Numbered from the stretch's first letter, positions 8,957 to 18,260 are shown. The stretch: 43,540 nucleotides of DNA from Methylorubrum zatmanii (GCF_014845115.1 NZ_NKUI01000114.1:1-43540), one strand, 5' to 3'. The notes: generated from the sequence alone by a model not told the origin. A program made the numbers and translations.

Positions 8957-9841
8957 TCAGTGGGTCGGCTCGCCGGCGGCGACCTTCGCGGTCCAGTCGT
9001 CGAAGGCGACGACCCGCTGGCGCTGCTCGCCGAGGCCGTCGATGCGCAGCACCATCTCGTCGTCGCTCCTGAGGAAGCGCGGCGGCTTCATGCCGAGCCC
9101 GACGCCGGGCGGCGTGCCGGTGGTGATGACGTCGCCGGGCTCCAGCATCATGAAGTGCGAGACGTAGGCCACGATCTGGGGCACATCGAAGATCATCGTC
9201 GCCGTCGATCCGGTCTGCATCCGCTTGCCGTTGAGATCGAGGCTCATCGAGAGGTTCTTCAGGTCGGGGATCTCGTCGAGGGTAGCGAGCCAGGGCCCGA
9301 GGGGGCCGAAGGTCGGGCAGCCCTTGCCCTTCGTCCAGGTGCCGCCGCGCTCCATCTGGAATTCGCGCTCGGACAGGTCGTTGCAGATGCATACGCCCGC
9401 CACGTAGCGCAGGGCCTCGTTGGCGTGGACGTAGGAGGCGCGGGCGCCGATCACGATGGCGAGTTCGATCTCCCAATCGGTCTTGGCCGAACCCTTGGGC
9501 AGGATCACCGTGTCGTTGGGGCCGACGATGCAGGACGGCGCCTTGTTGAAGAGGATCGGCTCGGCGGGAAGCGCGGCGCCGGTCTCGGCGGCGTGGTCGG
9601 CATAGTTCAGGCCGACCGCCACGAAGTTGCGGGTGCCGCCGACGCAGGGGCCGAGGCGGGTGCCGGGGGGCAGCAGCGGCAGGCTCTCTGGATCGATCCG
9701 TGCGAGCCGGTCGAGGGAGTCCCGTGACAGCCCCGCCCCCGCGATGTCGCGCAGGATTCCCGACAGGTCCCGCAGGCCGCCCCGGGCATCCACCAGGCCC
9801 GGCTTCTCATCTCCGCTCGCACCGTGCCGAATCAGTTTCAT
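8957..9841 (-). CDS. Fumarylacetoacetate hydrolase (FAH) family protein
   Basis: The 294-aa protein carries the FAH catalytic core: GLNYADHAAET, LFNKAPSCIVGPNDTVILP, the metal-binding DWEIELAIVIG with its E-x-E pair, CNDLSEREFQ, and the C-terminal LEPGDVITTGTPPGVGLGMK. The length and the N-terminal MKLIRHGASGDEKPGLVD domain fit bacterial members annotated as ureidoglycolate lyase or 2-hydroxyhepta-2,4-diene-1,7-dioate isomerase. These enzymes use Mg or Mn to break or isomerise carbon bonds of 2-oxo acids. Several substrate specificities share this fold, so the exact reaction is not claimed. No allantoin or homoprotocatechuate pathway genes lie nearby. Confidence 0.88.
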   Translation of the reverse strand: MKLIRHGASGDEKPGLVDARGGLRDLSGILRDIAGAGLSRDSLDRLARIDPESLPLLPPGTRLGPCVGGTRNFVAVGLNYADHAAETGAALPAEPILFNKAPSCIVGPNDTVILPKGSAKTDWEIELAIVIGARASYVHANEALRYVAGVCICNDLSEREFQMERGGTWTKGKGCPTFGPLGPWLATLDEIPDLKNLSMSLDLNGKRMQTGSTATMIFDVPQIVAYVSHFMMLEPGDVITTGTPPGVGLGMKPPRFLRSDDEMVLRIDGLGEQRQRVVAFDDWTAKVAAGEPTH

Positions 9842-9997
9842 CGTCGGTGTCCCCGTTCTGTCGACTCATTCCCGAGGGCCTTGCCGCAGGGCCATGAGCC
9901 CGAGGCCGCGCGCCCCTCCGGCATCGACGGAGCAGGGGGCGGAGGCGAAGCCCTTCAAGACACGAAGTCCCAGCTTCGCGACCGGTTTCACCGTTCC

Positions 9998-10027
9998 GTG
10001 ACAAAAATTCCTCTACTGACATATAAT
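9998..10027 (+). promoter_or_regulatory. Candidate sigma-70-type promoter for the FadL-like gene
   Basis: A consensus -10 hexamer TATAAT is at 10022-10027, with GTGACA (close to TTGACA) at 9998-10003 and an 18-bp spacer. It is in a locally AT-rich stretch, about 97 bp upstream of the ATG at 10124. No transcription start is known, so this is a sequence-match prediction only. Confidence 0.45.
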
Positions 10028-10123
10028 TCAGGAAACCACCTTGCGGCCTCTAGACGAGGCGCGGGCGATACCTTTCCCTGGCCGGCATAACTTGGATTCG
10101 CCAAGACGGTTCGGAGAGGAAAC

Positions 10124-11449
10124 ATGACGAGGGGGACGATCCGCGCGCTGGGCATCGCAGGGGCCTTCGCGGCCGCTTCGCTGACAGTGTCGTCGGGGGC
10201 GCAGGCCGGTGCTTTCGGCTTGCGTGAGCAGAGCGCACAGGGCCTGGGCCTGGCCTTCGCCGGCGCGGCATCGGGCGGGGCGGGCGTCTCGTCGATGTTC
10301 TGGAACCCGGCGACCGTGACGATGCGGCCGGGCTTCGCCAGCGAGCAGAGCCTGAGCTTCATCAACCTGTCGGCCAAGATCACCCCGACCGTCGGCACCG
10401 CGCCGGGGCTGCTCCCCTTCGGCTCCTCCGGCGAGATCGGCCAGGGCGCCGTGGTGCCGGCCGGCGCGACCTCCTACCAGCTCACCGACCGGCTCTGGAT
10501 CGGTCTCCAGACCGGCGCGCCCTACGGGCTCGTCACCAAGCCGCGGCAGGATTGGGCCGGCTCGCCCTATGCCCGCTCCTCCCGGATCTTCTCCCTCTCC
10601 TTCAACCCGGTGATCGGGTTCAAGGTCAACGAGTGGCTCTCCGTCGCCGCCGGCCCGAACATCGAGTATTTCCGCCTCACCCTGCGCCAGGCGGTGCCGG
10701 TCCCCGGCCTGTTCCCGGCCCTCTACCCGTCGGGCTCGCTCAAGGGCGAGTCCTGGAGCGTCGGCTTCACGGCGGGTGCCACGATCACCCCCGCGGCCGG
10801 CACGGTGCTCGGCATCGGCTACCGCTCCTCGGTCCACCACGACATCGAGGGCGCCATCGGCTTCCCCGATCCGCGGCAGGCCCTGGCCTTCGGCGCGGTG
10901 CGGGCCAAGCTCAACACGCCGGAGAAGGTCAGCGTCGGCCTGTCTCAGGAGATCAACCCCGTCACCCGGATCAATCTGGGCTTCGAATGGGACAACTGGT
11001 CGAGGCTCGGCGATATCGGCATCGTCTCGACCGCCCTCGGCGTGCCGGTGAGCCAATTGCCGCTCCGGTACAAGGATTCCTTCTTCTACTCGGTTGGCGC
11101 CGAGTACGACTGGTCGCCGAACCTGACGCTGCGCGCGGGCCTCGCCTACGAGGACGGGCCGATCGATGTTTCGAACCGTTCCGCGCGCCTGCCCGACAAC
11201 GACCGCTTCATCGTCTCGGTCGGCGGCAGCTATCGCTGGAGCGAGAAGCTGCTCCTGACGGCGAGCTACGCGCATCTGTTCCTGGAGCGGAGCCGCCTCC
11301 TGGCGGGGCCGGGACGCGACTACAATGTCGGCAACATTCCGCTCGCGGCCTATACCGATGCCAGTGCCGACGTCGTCTCCGTCGGGTTCCGCTATCAGTG
11401 GGACGCTCCGGCCGCCGTGGCTCCGGCCCCGCTGGTGCGCAAGTATTGA
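10124..11449 (+). CDS. OmpP1/FadL-family outer membrane transport protein
   Basis: The 441-aa protein has a signal peptide (hydrophobic stretch GIAGAFAAASLTVSSGAQA, cleavage predicted after residue 28). The mature N-terminus GAFGLREQSAQGLGLAFAG is the FadL hatch region, with the family's FWNPATVT motif at about residue 60. The rest alternates short amphipathic strands typical of a 14-stranded barrel and ends in a basic tail, RKY. A GGAGAGG ribosome site precedes the ATG. FadL-type channels move long-chain fatty acids or other hydrophobic compounds such as aromatics across the outer membrane. The substrate here is unknown. It is followed, after 400 bp of non-coding DNA, by a cyclic-di-GMP enzyme gene on the same strand. 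Confidence 0.9.
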   Translation: MTRGTIRALGIAGAFAAASLTVSSGAQAGAFGLREQSAQGLGLAFAGAASGGAGVSSMFWNPATVTMRPGFASEQSLSFINLSAKITPTVGTAPGLLPFGSSGEIGQGAVVPAGATSYQLTDRLWIGLQTGAPYGLVTKPRQDWAGSPYARSSRIFSLSFNPVIGFKVNEWLSVAAGPNIEYFRLTLRQAVPVPGLFPALYPSGSLKGESWSVGFTAGATITPAAGTVLGIGYRSSVHHDIEGAIGFPDPRQALAFGAVRAKLNTPEKVSVGLSQEINPVTRINLGFEWDNWSRLGDIGIVSTALGVPVSQLPLRYKDSFFYSVGAEYDWSPNLTLRAGLAYEDGPIDVSNRSARLPDNDRFIVSVGGSYRWSEKLLLTASYAHLFLERSRLLAGPGRDYNVGNIPLAAYTDASADVVSVGFRYQWDAPAAVAPAPLVRKY

Positions 11450-11851
11450 AGCGGCCGCGACGGCGAGGGGGCGGCCCGGACGATCCCGCTCGCGCCGCGC
11501 CGCGAAGGAACGCTCGATCTCTGCCTCGACAGCCCTTCTCAAGGAGGGGGTCGGGAAGGTCGAGCGCGACGGGTGGCGAAGACGAGCGATGGTAGAGCGT
11601 CGTGACCGGCGCCGCTGCATCTGTTGGAACAGGCCATCAAATATTTGGCGTCATCTCGGCACAAAAATGTGCTGACGGTACTCTGCCTAAAAACATAAGA
11701 AAAATATTTCAATGGCAACTTAAAGACGTAATTGTTGCCATAATGGATCGTTGAAGGAAGAGTTCGGAGGCGATTTCAGGAAAATCCGGCAACGGCGCTT
11801 TAATCGATCCGGCCCTAGAGCATCGATCGTTCGCCGGACGGCTCAACAATC
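11450..11851 (+). other. 402-bp intergenic region with an AT-rich island
   Basis: The first 180 bp are GC-rich with nothing recognised. From about 11630 to 11760 the composition turns sharply AT-rich, with several A and T runs. This part carries an inverted repeat listed separately and is the likely promoter region of the cyclic-di-GMP gene. No coding frame in it looks like a real protein. Confidence 0.6.
11712..11741. promoter_or_regulatory. Perfect 8-bp inverted repeat, candidate operator
   Basis: ATGGCAAC (11712-11719) and GTTGCCAT (11734-11741) are exact reverse complements separated by 14 bp. The repeat lies in the AT-rich island 110 bp upstream of the MHYT-PAS-GGDEF-EAL start. The geometry suits a dimeric transcription factor. 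No family can be named from the sequence. Confidence 0.45.
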
Positions 11852-14278
11852 ATGTTCAAAATCATCGCCTGTCTCACCGAGGCGCACGATCTCGGGCTGG
11901 TCGCGATTTCGGCCGGCATCTGCCTGCTGGGTTGCTTCTCGACCGTGACGCTGATGGCGGAGGAGAGGCGGCTCCATCCGCAGCGCAACGGGCAGGGTTT
12001 CTGGCTGCCGCTTGCCGCCGCCGTATTCGGATGCAGCGTCTGGTCGCTCCACTTCGTCGCCATGCTCGCCTTCCGGCCCGGTGCGCAGGCCGCCTACGGC
12101 CTCGCTCCTACGGCGGCCTCGATCGGGATCGCGGTGGCCGGGACGCTGGCTGCGCTCCTGCTGTGGCGGCGCGCGGGCCAGAACGCTCTCGGCCTGACCG
12201 CCGCCGGCACGGTGCTGGGGGCAGCCATCGCCGGCATGCACTATGTCGGCGTCGGTGCGATGGCGGTGAGCGGCCTGCTCTTCTTCGATCAGACCTTCGT
12301 CCAAGCCTCCCTCGGTCTCTGCGCGACCCTGGCGGTGATCGCCCTGGCCCGGGCCGGCGACCTCACGGGGCTCCGGCGGCGCATCGAGGTGACTCTCTGG
12401 CTCACCCTGGCGATCTGCGGCCTGCACTTCACCGGCATGACCGCCCTCACCATCGCGCCTACCGCGCTGCGGGAGGGGGAGGGCGCCGTCCTCGGCTCGA
12501 CGCAACTCGGACTGGCCGTGGGACTGGTCAGTCTCGCCGTCCTCGCCGCCGGGCTCGTCGCGCTGATGACGCAGCGGCACCTGATGCGGCGGCGTTTGGA
12601 CGAATTGAGCCGCGTGCGCCTGCTCTGCAACCTCGCCTACGAGGCCCTGCTCATCCATCGCGAGGGCCGGGTGATGGAGATCAACCAAGCGGGCCTGCGC
12701 CTGTTCGAGACCACGGAGCGGGAGATCATCGGCCGGCCGCTGCTCAGCCTGTTCGCCGAGGCCGCCGCCCCCGCCCTGCTGCGGCGCAGCCGCTGTCACC
12801 CCGATGAGCTTTACCCGGAGGAGTTCGAGATCCGTACCGCCGCCGGCATGCCGGTGCCGGTGGAGTTCTCCTGCCGCGCCATCGAGTATCTCGGCGCGCC
12901 CGCCGTCGCGGTCGCCCTGCGCGACCTGCGGCAGCACCGCCGCGACGAGGCGCGCATCCGGCATCTCGCCCTGCACGACGCGCTCACCGATTTGCCCAAC
13001 CGCACCCTGCTGGGGGAGCGCCTGAACCTAGCCCTTGAGGCGGCGGGGGAAAACAGGGCGCGGGTGGCGCTGGTCTATCTCGACCTCGACCGCTTCAAGC
13101 CCGTCAACGACTTTCACGGCCATGCGGTGGGCGATGCCCTGCTGGTGCAGGTGGCCAAGCGCATGCTGGCCGAATTGCGGCCGACCGATACCCTCGCCCG
13201 GATCGGCGGCGACGAGTTCGTGATCGTGCTCGCCCATTCCCGGACACCGGAGCAAGTCGCCGAAACCGTGGAGCGTCTGATCGTGGCACTCGCCCGCCCG
13301 TTCCAGATCGAGGCGCGGCGCATCGAGATCGGCGCCTCGGCCGGCATCGCCCTCTACCCGACCGATGGCGGCACGGCGGAGAGCCTGATGCGCGCGGCCG
13401 ACCTCGCCCTCTACCGGGTCAAGGACGAGGGGCGCGGCACCCTGCGCTTCTTCGAGGCCGCGATGGACGAGCAGCTCCAGGCCCGCCGCCGGATCGAGCA
13501 CGAGCTGAGCGGGGCGATTCCCCGGGGCGAGCTGCAGCTCCATTGCCAGCCGATCGTCAACGGCCGCACCGGCGTGATCGAGACCTTCGAGGCGCTGATC
13601 CGCTGGCATCACCCGGAGCGCGGCTGCGTGCCGCCGGCCGAGTTCATTCCGCTCGCCGAGCAGAGCGAGCAGATCCTGCGCATCGGGGCCTGGGTGCTCG
13701 ACACGGCCTGCGCCGCGGCCGCCACCTGGCCGCAGCCGTGGCGGGTCGCGGTCAACGTGTCGCCGAAGCAGTTCCGGCAGCCGGGCTTCGCGGTCAGCGT
13801 GGCGGCCGCCCTCACCCGCCACGGGCTTCCGCCGAGACGATTGGTGCTGGAGATCACCGAAGGGGTGTTCATCCAGGATGCGGCCATGGCGGTGGAGGTG
13901 CTCACCGCCCTGCGCAGCCTCGGCGTGCGCCTCGCCCTCGACGATTTCGGGACGGGCTATTCGTCCCTGAGCTACCTGCAGCGGTTCAAGTTCGACAAGA
14001 TCAAGATCGACCAGTCCTTCGTGCGCCGGCTCGGGCAGCACGCGGACACGCTGACCATCCTGCGCGCGATCACCCATCTCGGGCACAATCTCGGCCTTCA
14101 GGTCACCGTCGAGGGAGTGGAGACGCCCGAGCAGCTCGCCATCCTTCGAGAACTCGGCTGCGACCAGATGCAGGGCTACCTGTTCGCGCGGCCGGGTCCG
14201 ATGGCGGCCCTGTCCGAGCTGGAGCCGGAGCGGCTGCGGGCGCTGTTCGACCCGGAGTCGCTCCAGGCCTGCGCCTGA
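11852..14278 (+). CDS. MHYT-PAS-GGDEF-EAL cyclic-di-GMP cyclase/phosphodiesterase
   Basis: The 808-aa membrane protein has four parts. Residues 1-245 form a seven-helix MHYT sensor, with the repeated motif seen as [15 protein letters not shown] and [10 protein letters not shown]. Residues 258-370 are PAS-like ([20 protein letters not shown]). A GGDEF domain follows with an intact GGDEF at 452-456 and an inhibitory-site RxxD (RPTD) at 443-446. The C-terminal EAL domain has EAL at 580-582, [20 protein letters not shown] and [12 protein letters not shown]. Every motif checked for both activities is intact, so the protein could both make and break cyclic-di-GMP. Which activity prevails cannot be told. 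MHYT domains have been proposed to sense diatomic gases or copper. No strong ribosome site precedes the ATG. The gene converges on hpnP, with 37 bp between the stops. Confidence 0.93.
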   Translation: MFKIIACLTEAHDLGLVAISAGICLLGCFSTVTLMAEERRLHPQRNGQGFWLPLAAAVFGCSVWSLHFVAMLAFRPGAQAAYGLAPTAASIGIAVAGTLAALLLWRRAGQNALGLTAAGTVLGAAIAGMHYVGVGAMAVSGLLFFDQTFVQASLGLCATLAVIALARAGDLTGLRRRIEVTLWLTLAICGLHFTGMTALTIAPTALREGEGAVLGSTQLGLAVGLVSLAVLAAGLVALMTQRHLMRRRLDELSRVRLLCNLAYEALLIHREGRVMEINQAGLRLFETTEREIIGRPLLSLFAEAAAPALLRRSRCHPDELYPEEFEIRTAAGMPVPVEFSCRAIEYLGAPAVAVALRDLRQHRRDEARIRHLALHDALTDLPNRTLLGERLNLALEAAGENRARVALVYLDLDRFKPVNDFHGHAVGDALLVQVAKRMLAELRPTDTLARIGGDEFVIVLAHSRTPEQVAETVERLIVALARPFQIEARRIEIGASAGIALYPTDGGTAESLMRAADLALYRVKDEGRGTLRFFEAAMDEQLQARRRIEHELSGAIPRGELQLHCQPIVNGRTGVIETFEALIRWHHPERGCVPPAEFIPLAEQSEQILRIGAWVLDTACAAAATWPQPWRVAVNVSPKQFRQPGFAVSVAAALTRHGLPPRRLVLEITEGVFIQDAAMAVEVLTALRSLGVRLALDDFGTGYSSLSYLQRFKFDKIKIDQSFVRRLGQHADTLTILRAITHLGHNLGLQVTVEGVETPEQLAILRELGCDQMQGYLFARPGPMAALSELEPERLRALFDPESLQACA

Positions 14279-14315
14279 AGGGCGGCCCGGCTCCCGCGGC
14301 CTCGAGGACGTCCGC

Positions 14316-15959
14316 TCAGGCGGCTTCCCGCTCCGGCACGAACCGGCGGCGGGTATTCTCCCACCAGCTCCGCTCCCGCTGCGCCTCGGCCTCCGCCGCC
14401 TTGGCGGCATAGAAGGAGGCGTTGTGCTCGCCGCGCAGGGCCTCGCGGGTGAAGCGGATCAGGTGGTGGGCGACGAAGCCCATGTTGAACACCGCCTCGA
14501 TCTGCCCTCGCTTCAGGGCGTGACCCGCCGCCCGCCAGAACGGCCGGCGGTAGTCGGAGAGAAGGCCGACCCGGGTGATGATGTTGAAGCCGAGGATCAG
14601 GCCGCGGCGCAGGTTGGTGAAGGTGAGCTTGCCCGCCGTCGGCGTGACGATGCGGTTGCCGTAGGTCACGTCGCACTGGTGCTTGAAGCGCTCGAAGAGA
14701 TGCTCGGGGGCGTAGGCATGGGCGATGGCCCGGCGCCAGGAGTTCACCACCGTATCGTGCGGGCGCTTGAACAGCACGTTGGATTCGAGGCTCGCATCGT
14801 GGACGAGCCGGCCCTCGCGCTCCAGCCGGTCCCAGAGCGGCGTCTTCGGCAGGGCCTGAAGCAGGTTGATCGTCAGCACGGGAATGGCCGAGCGGTCGAT
14901 GAAGTCGATCAGGTTCTGTTCGGATGTGTCCGTGTCCGAGTCGAGCCCGAGGATGATGCCGGAGGTCACCTCCAGGCCGTAGGAATTGAGGGTCTCGATC
15001 GCCTCGTACATCGGCACGGCGGCGTTGTGGGTCTTGTCGATGCCCTTCAGTGCGTCCGCCTCCGGCGTCTCGATGCCGACGAACACCGTCATGAAGTTGG
15101 CCTGCCGCATCAGCTCGAGGATCTCGGGCTGCTTGGCCATGTTCAGCGTCGCTTCGCAGGCGAACTGGAGCGGGTAGTTGTTCTTCTTCTGCCACGCGAC
15201 GAGATGCGGCAGCATCTCCCGCGTCGCCTTGCGATTGCCGATGAAGTTGTCATCGACGAAGTAGACCACCGCCGGATGGCCGGGCTGACTGATGATGGCA
15301 TCGAGTTCGGCGCACATCTGCTCCGGGCTCTTCAGGCGCGGCTGGCGGCCATAGAGCTGAGGGATGTCGCAGAACTCGCAGCGATAGGGGCAGCCCGAGG
15401 AGAATTGCAGCGAGCCGATCAGGTAGCGCTTGAGCGGCACGGCCTCGTAGGCCGGAGCCGGGAACTCGCTGAGCGCCAGCCGGTCCTTGGTATCGAGCAC
15501 CACCTGGGACGCGGGGCGGGCGAGGTCACGGTCGAGGATCTCGACGAGGCGGTCGGTGGCGTCGCCGATCTCGCCGACATGGAGATAGTCGAAATCCGGA
15601 TACTTTTCCGGCGCGCCCGAGACCGAGGGGCCGCCGAGCACCGCGACCTTGCCGGCCTCGTGCGCCCGCCGGCCGATATCGTGGATCTGGCCCTCCTGGA
15701 TATGCATGCCTGAGACGAAGACGGCATCGGCCCAGGCGAAGTCCCGCGCCGAGGCCGGCCGGATGTTCTCGTCAACGAAGCGGCATTCCCAGCTCTCGGG
15801 CATGTAGGCCGCGATCACCAGGAGACCCTGGGGCGGCATGAAGGCCTTCACCCCGCCCATCAGCGGATAGGCGTGGGAGAAGGTGCCAAAGGACGGCGTG
15901 TAGGCCGGGAAGACGCACAGGATGCGCCGGCGGGACGAGACGGGGAGGGAGCATCGCAT
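14316..15959 (-). CDS. hpnP: Hopanoid C-2 methylase (B12-binding-type radical SAM)
   Basis: The 547-aa protein starts at 15959. A longer frame to 16199 adds 80 residues of no family likeness. The N-terminal third is the cobalamin-binding-like domain (PPQGLLVIAAYMPESWECRF, WADAVFVSGMHIQEGQIHDI, KVAVLGGPSVSGAPEKYPDF). The radical-SAM cluster CxxxCxxC is at Cys190, Cys194 and Cys197 (SSGCPYRCEFCDIPQLYGR), followed by YFVDDNFIGNR and TINLLQALPKTPLWDRLEREG. A DUF4070-type C-terminus completes the family plan. As remembered, the sequence follows HpnP closely along its length. HpnP methylates hopanoids at C-2, giving the 2-methylhopanoids made by Methylobacterium, Rhodopseudomonas and cyanobacteria. 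The enzyme acts on membrane lipid. No other hpn gene is present in the window. Another radical-SAM family with the same layout is possible but less likely. Confidence 0.85.
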   Translation of the reverse strand: MRCSLPVSSRRRILCVFPAYTPSFGTFSHAYPLMGGVKAFMPPQGLLVIAAYMPESWECRFVDENIRPASARDFAWADAVFVSGMHIQEGQIHDIGRRAHEAGKVAVLGGPSVSGAPEKYPDFDYLHVGEIGDATDRLVEILDRDLARPASQVVLDTKDRLALSEFPAPAYEAVPLKRYLIGSLQFSSGCPYRCEFCDIPQLYGRQPRLKSPEQMCAELDAIISQPGHPAVVYFVDDNFIGNRKATREMLPHLVAWQKKNNYPLQFACEATLNMAKQPEILELMRQANFMTVFVGIETPEADALKGIDKTHNAAVPMYEAIETLNSYGLEVTSGIILGLDSDTDTSEQNLIDFIDRSAIPVLTINLLQALPKTPLWDRLEREGRLVHDASLESNVLFKRPHDTVVNSWRRAIAHAYAPEHLFERFKHQCDVTYGNRIVTPTAGKLTFTNLRRGLILGFNIITRVGLLSDYRRPFWRAAGHALKRGQIEAVFNMGFVAHHLIRFTREALRGEHNASFYAAKAAEAEAQRERSWWENTRRRFVPEREAA

Positions 15960-16028
15960 GACCTCCAATCTAGCACAGCCCCGCGCGTTGGCGTCCCCTC
16001 TTTCCGCGACATCGTGATCCGAGAGCGG

Positions 16029-16068
16029 CCGGAACGCCGCAGGGCCGGGGCGCGGTGCGGCGTTCCGG
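16029..16068. promoter_or_regulatory. Perfect 12-bp stem-loop upstream of hpnP
   Basis: CCGGAACGCCGC (16029-16040) and GCGGCGTTCCGG (16057-16068) pair exactly around a 16-nt loop, 70-110 bp upstream of the hpnP start. It could be a leader RNA structure or a protein-binding palindrome. It is not followed by a T-tract on either strand, so a terminator is unlikely. Confidence 0.45.
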
Positions 16069-16257
16069 ACACAGCCGGGGCCGGAGATCGTGCCGGGGAT
16101 GGCGGTATGCGGCCCGTGCATGGAGCGGCGCCCCGAACACCACCGCTGGCCGCGCGGCGCGGGGCGCCTCAACCGATCTGCCGGCGCGCGGGCGCCCATT
16201 TCCGGCGAGGGGATCTCTTCGGCAATGAAGCTGAAGACTGCAGTAAAGCATTTTTAA

Positions 16258-16275
16258 GCGTCAGTTTTATGACGA
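16258..16275 (-). promoter_or_regulatory. Weak Pho-box-like sequence
   Basis: On the minus strand the bases read TCGTCATAAAACTGACGC. This resembles the Pho box layout of two CTGTCAT-type 7-mers around an AT-rich 4-mer, with 5 of 7 and about 4 of 7 positions matching. It was considered because the porin is of the OprO/P phosphate-porin type. It is 340 bp from the porin start and about 300 bp from hpnP, so the assignment is weak. Confidence 0.2.
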
Positions 16276-16614
16276 ATTAAATTAGTAATCCAACGGATTA
16301 TGCGCCGGTCCTGCACGTTAGTATAGTAATGAGATCAGAATATACTCAAATTTTATTCAGGATTACTTTTAATGATGCTGGCCCAATGCTATCGCCGCTG
16401 CCGGGATGCGGGGCGCACCGGGCCGCTAAGCGACTGAGCCGACTAACGACTTTTCCGGATGCGCCGGTCGCGCGGCGCAGGGCGGCAAGGCGTCGTTCGG
16501 CGGCCCGGGAGGCGCGCTGCTTTCGATCATCCGCAGCCCGAAAGGGCACGCGTCCAGCACAACACGGCGAGCGTCATCACGCCGGCCTGGAACGCGGCAA
16601 AGGGGGTTTGGGAG

Positions 16615-18153
16615 ATGAAACGACGTCTTCTGGCCGCGCTGCTCGTGTCGAGCGCGCTGGTGCTGCCGGCGGCTTCGGCGCGGGCGCAGACGGTGGCGGA
16701 GCTGCAGCGGCAAATCAACGAGCTCAAGGCCATGATCAAGGCTCAGGCGGAGGCTCAGGCGAGGGGCCCGCGGCGCGCGGTCCCGGTCGCCACCCGGCCG
16801 GCCCATGCCCGCGCCACCGATGCCGGCACCTTCCCGGCGGCCGGCCGGCCGATCGAGTCGGCGGTGGGCCGGCCGGCGGCGCCCGCCCCGGTTCCGCACC
16901 GCTTCGCCCTCGACGAGCCGGACACGTGGTACGACGCGCTGGTGCCGCCCGCGCCGCAGCTCCTCGCCGACGGGCCCGGCCACGATGCCCGGCCCAAGAC
17001 CTGGTTCGAGCGGCTGTCCCTGCGCGGCTACACGCAGCTGCGCGGCAACGAATTCCTGTCCGGCGACGACACCGCCCCGTCCGGCGTCTCGCGCCTGCGC
17101 TCCGTCCACGACAGCGGCATCACCGACCGCAACAACTTCACCTTCCGCCGGGTGCGCCTGGTCCTCCAGGGCGACATCCACGAGCGGGTGTTCATCTACA
17201 TCCAGCCCGATTTCGCGGTGAACGTCTCCAACCAAGCGGGGACCGAGTCACGCCAGCACTACACGCAGCTGCGCGACGCCTATGCCGACGTGTTCCTCGA
17301 CGACGAGCGCCGCACCAAGCTGCGCTTCGGCCAGCAGAAGGTGCCTTACGGCTGGGAGAACCTGCAATCCTCGCAGAACCGTCTGGCCCTCGACCGCTCC
17401 GACGCGATCAACAGCGGCGTTCCCGGCGAGCGCGATATCGGCATCAGCCTCTACTACACGCCCTGGCACGTGCAGCGCATCTGGGACCGGCTGGCCAAGG
17501 GCGGGCAGAAGCTGTTCGGCAATTATGGGGCCTTCGGCGTCGGCATCTATAACGGCCAGACCATCAACCGGATCGAGGCCAACAACGACCTGATGACGGT
17601 GATGATGGCGACCTGGCCCTTCGAGCTCGACGGGCTCGGCGAGATCTTCAGGGGCCAGGTGCTGGAGGTCGGCGGCTCCGCCTATCGCAACCGGTTCCGG
17701 CCCGAGGCGACCTTCGGCTCCACCACCACCCTGGCCCAGGGCTACAACGACGAGCGCGTCGGCCTACACGCGATCCTCTATCCGCAACCCTTCGGCCTGC
17801 AGGCGGAGTGGAACTGGGGCCGCGGCCCCGAATACGACCCCGTCACCCGGTCGATCCAGACCAGGCCGCTCCAGGGCGGCTACGTCCAGGCGATGGTCAA
17901 GGTCGATCATTCCCCGGTCGGCCCGTTCATGCCCTATATCCGCTGGCAGACCTATGACGGCGGCTGGAAGGTCGGGAACGGAGCGCCGCGCCTCGACACC
18001 GACGAGGTGGAGTTCGGCATCGAATTCCAGCCGATCAAGTCGGTCGAGCTGACCCTGGCCTATGCCACTATGCGCCGCCGCGAGGCCAGCATCAGCCGCT
18101 TCGGCCGGGCCGAGGGCGACCTGTTCCGCGGGCAGTTGCAGATCAACTACTGA
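16615..18153 (+). CDS. OprO/OprP-type (phosphate-selective) porin
   Basis: The 512-aa protein starts MKRRLLAALLVSSALVLPAA at 16615, after an AAAGGGGG ribosome site. The open frame reaches back to 16459, but the signal peptide sets the start, with cleavage expected after ARA at residue 24. The mature N-terminus is a short coiled-coil-like segment (TVAELQRQINELKAMIKAQA), common in trimeric porins, then a Pro/Ala-rich linker to about residue 120. A beta-barrel of the porin O/P family follows (GDIHERVFIYIQPDF, KLRFGQQKVPYGWENLQSSQ, RDIGISLYYTP). It ends in the aromatic residue expected for barrel insertion (QINY). Family members pass phosphate, pyrophosphate or other anions. The true selectivity of this one cannot be read off. 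Confidence 0.88.
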   Translation: MKRRLLAALLVSSALVLPAASARAQTVAELQRQINELKAMIKAQAEAQARGPRRAVPVATRPAHARATDAGTFPAAGRPIESAVGRPAAPAPVPHRFALDEPDTWYDALVPPAPQLLADGPGHDARPKTWFERLSLRGYTQLRGNEFLSGDDTAPSGVSRLRSVHDSGITDRNNFTFRRVRLVLQGDIHERVFIYIQPDFAVNVSNQAGTESRQHYTQLRDAYADVFLDDERRTKLRFGQQKVPYGWENLQSSQNRLALDRSDAINSGVPGERDIGISLYYTPWHVQRIWDRLAKGGQKLFGNYGAFGVGIYNGQTINRIEANNDLMTVMMATWPFELDGLGEIFRGQVLEVGGSAYRNRFRPEATFGSTTTLAQGYNDERVGLHAILYPQPFGLQAEWNWGRGPEYDPVTRSIQTRPLQGGYVQAMVKVDHSPVGPFMPYIRWQTYDGGWKVGNGAPRLDTDEVEFGIEFQPIKSVELTLAYATMRRREASISRFGRAEGDLFRGQLQINY

Positions 18154-18161
18154 TAGGGCGC

Positions 18162-18260
18162 CCGCTCGATAGAGGCGGTTGCCGTATCGGCCAGCCCGCG
18201 CGGCCCCTGGGCGGAGGCCACATCCGCCCTCCCGAAGGGATCACCCGAATTAAGGTATGA
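18162..18260 (+). repeat. Dispersed intergenic repeat, copy A (diverged)
   Basis: It starts CCGCTCGAT, passes through AGCCCGCGCGG and ATCCGCC-TCCCGAAGGG, and ends GGTATGA at 18254-18260. The same order of blocks occurs in copies B (28968-29075) and C (35363-35470). This copy begins 9 bp after the porin stop, is shorter and lacks the first hairpin arm. Confidence 0.7.

Larger units (their letters stand above)
15960..16614. other. 655-bp divergent intergenic region between hpnP and the porin gene
   Basis: It must hold the promoters of hpnP (leftward) and the porin (rightward). The hpnP side is GC-rich and contains a 12-bp stem-loop (16029-16068). From about 16235 to 16385 there is an AT-rich island with several short inverted repeats, including TAATCC-AAC-GGATTA at 16286-16300 and CGTCA/TGACG at 16259-16274. 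The part nearest the porin is GC-rich again, with open frames that do not look real. Confidence 0.6.

Noticed and set aside
16029..16068. EcfG general-stress promoter for hpnP (GGAAC ... GTT)
   Set aside because: GGAAC and CGTT are present because of the palindrome, but the spacing is about 25 bp instead of the 16-17 bp expected for EcfG-type promoters.
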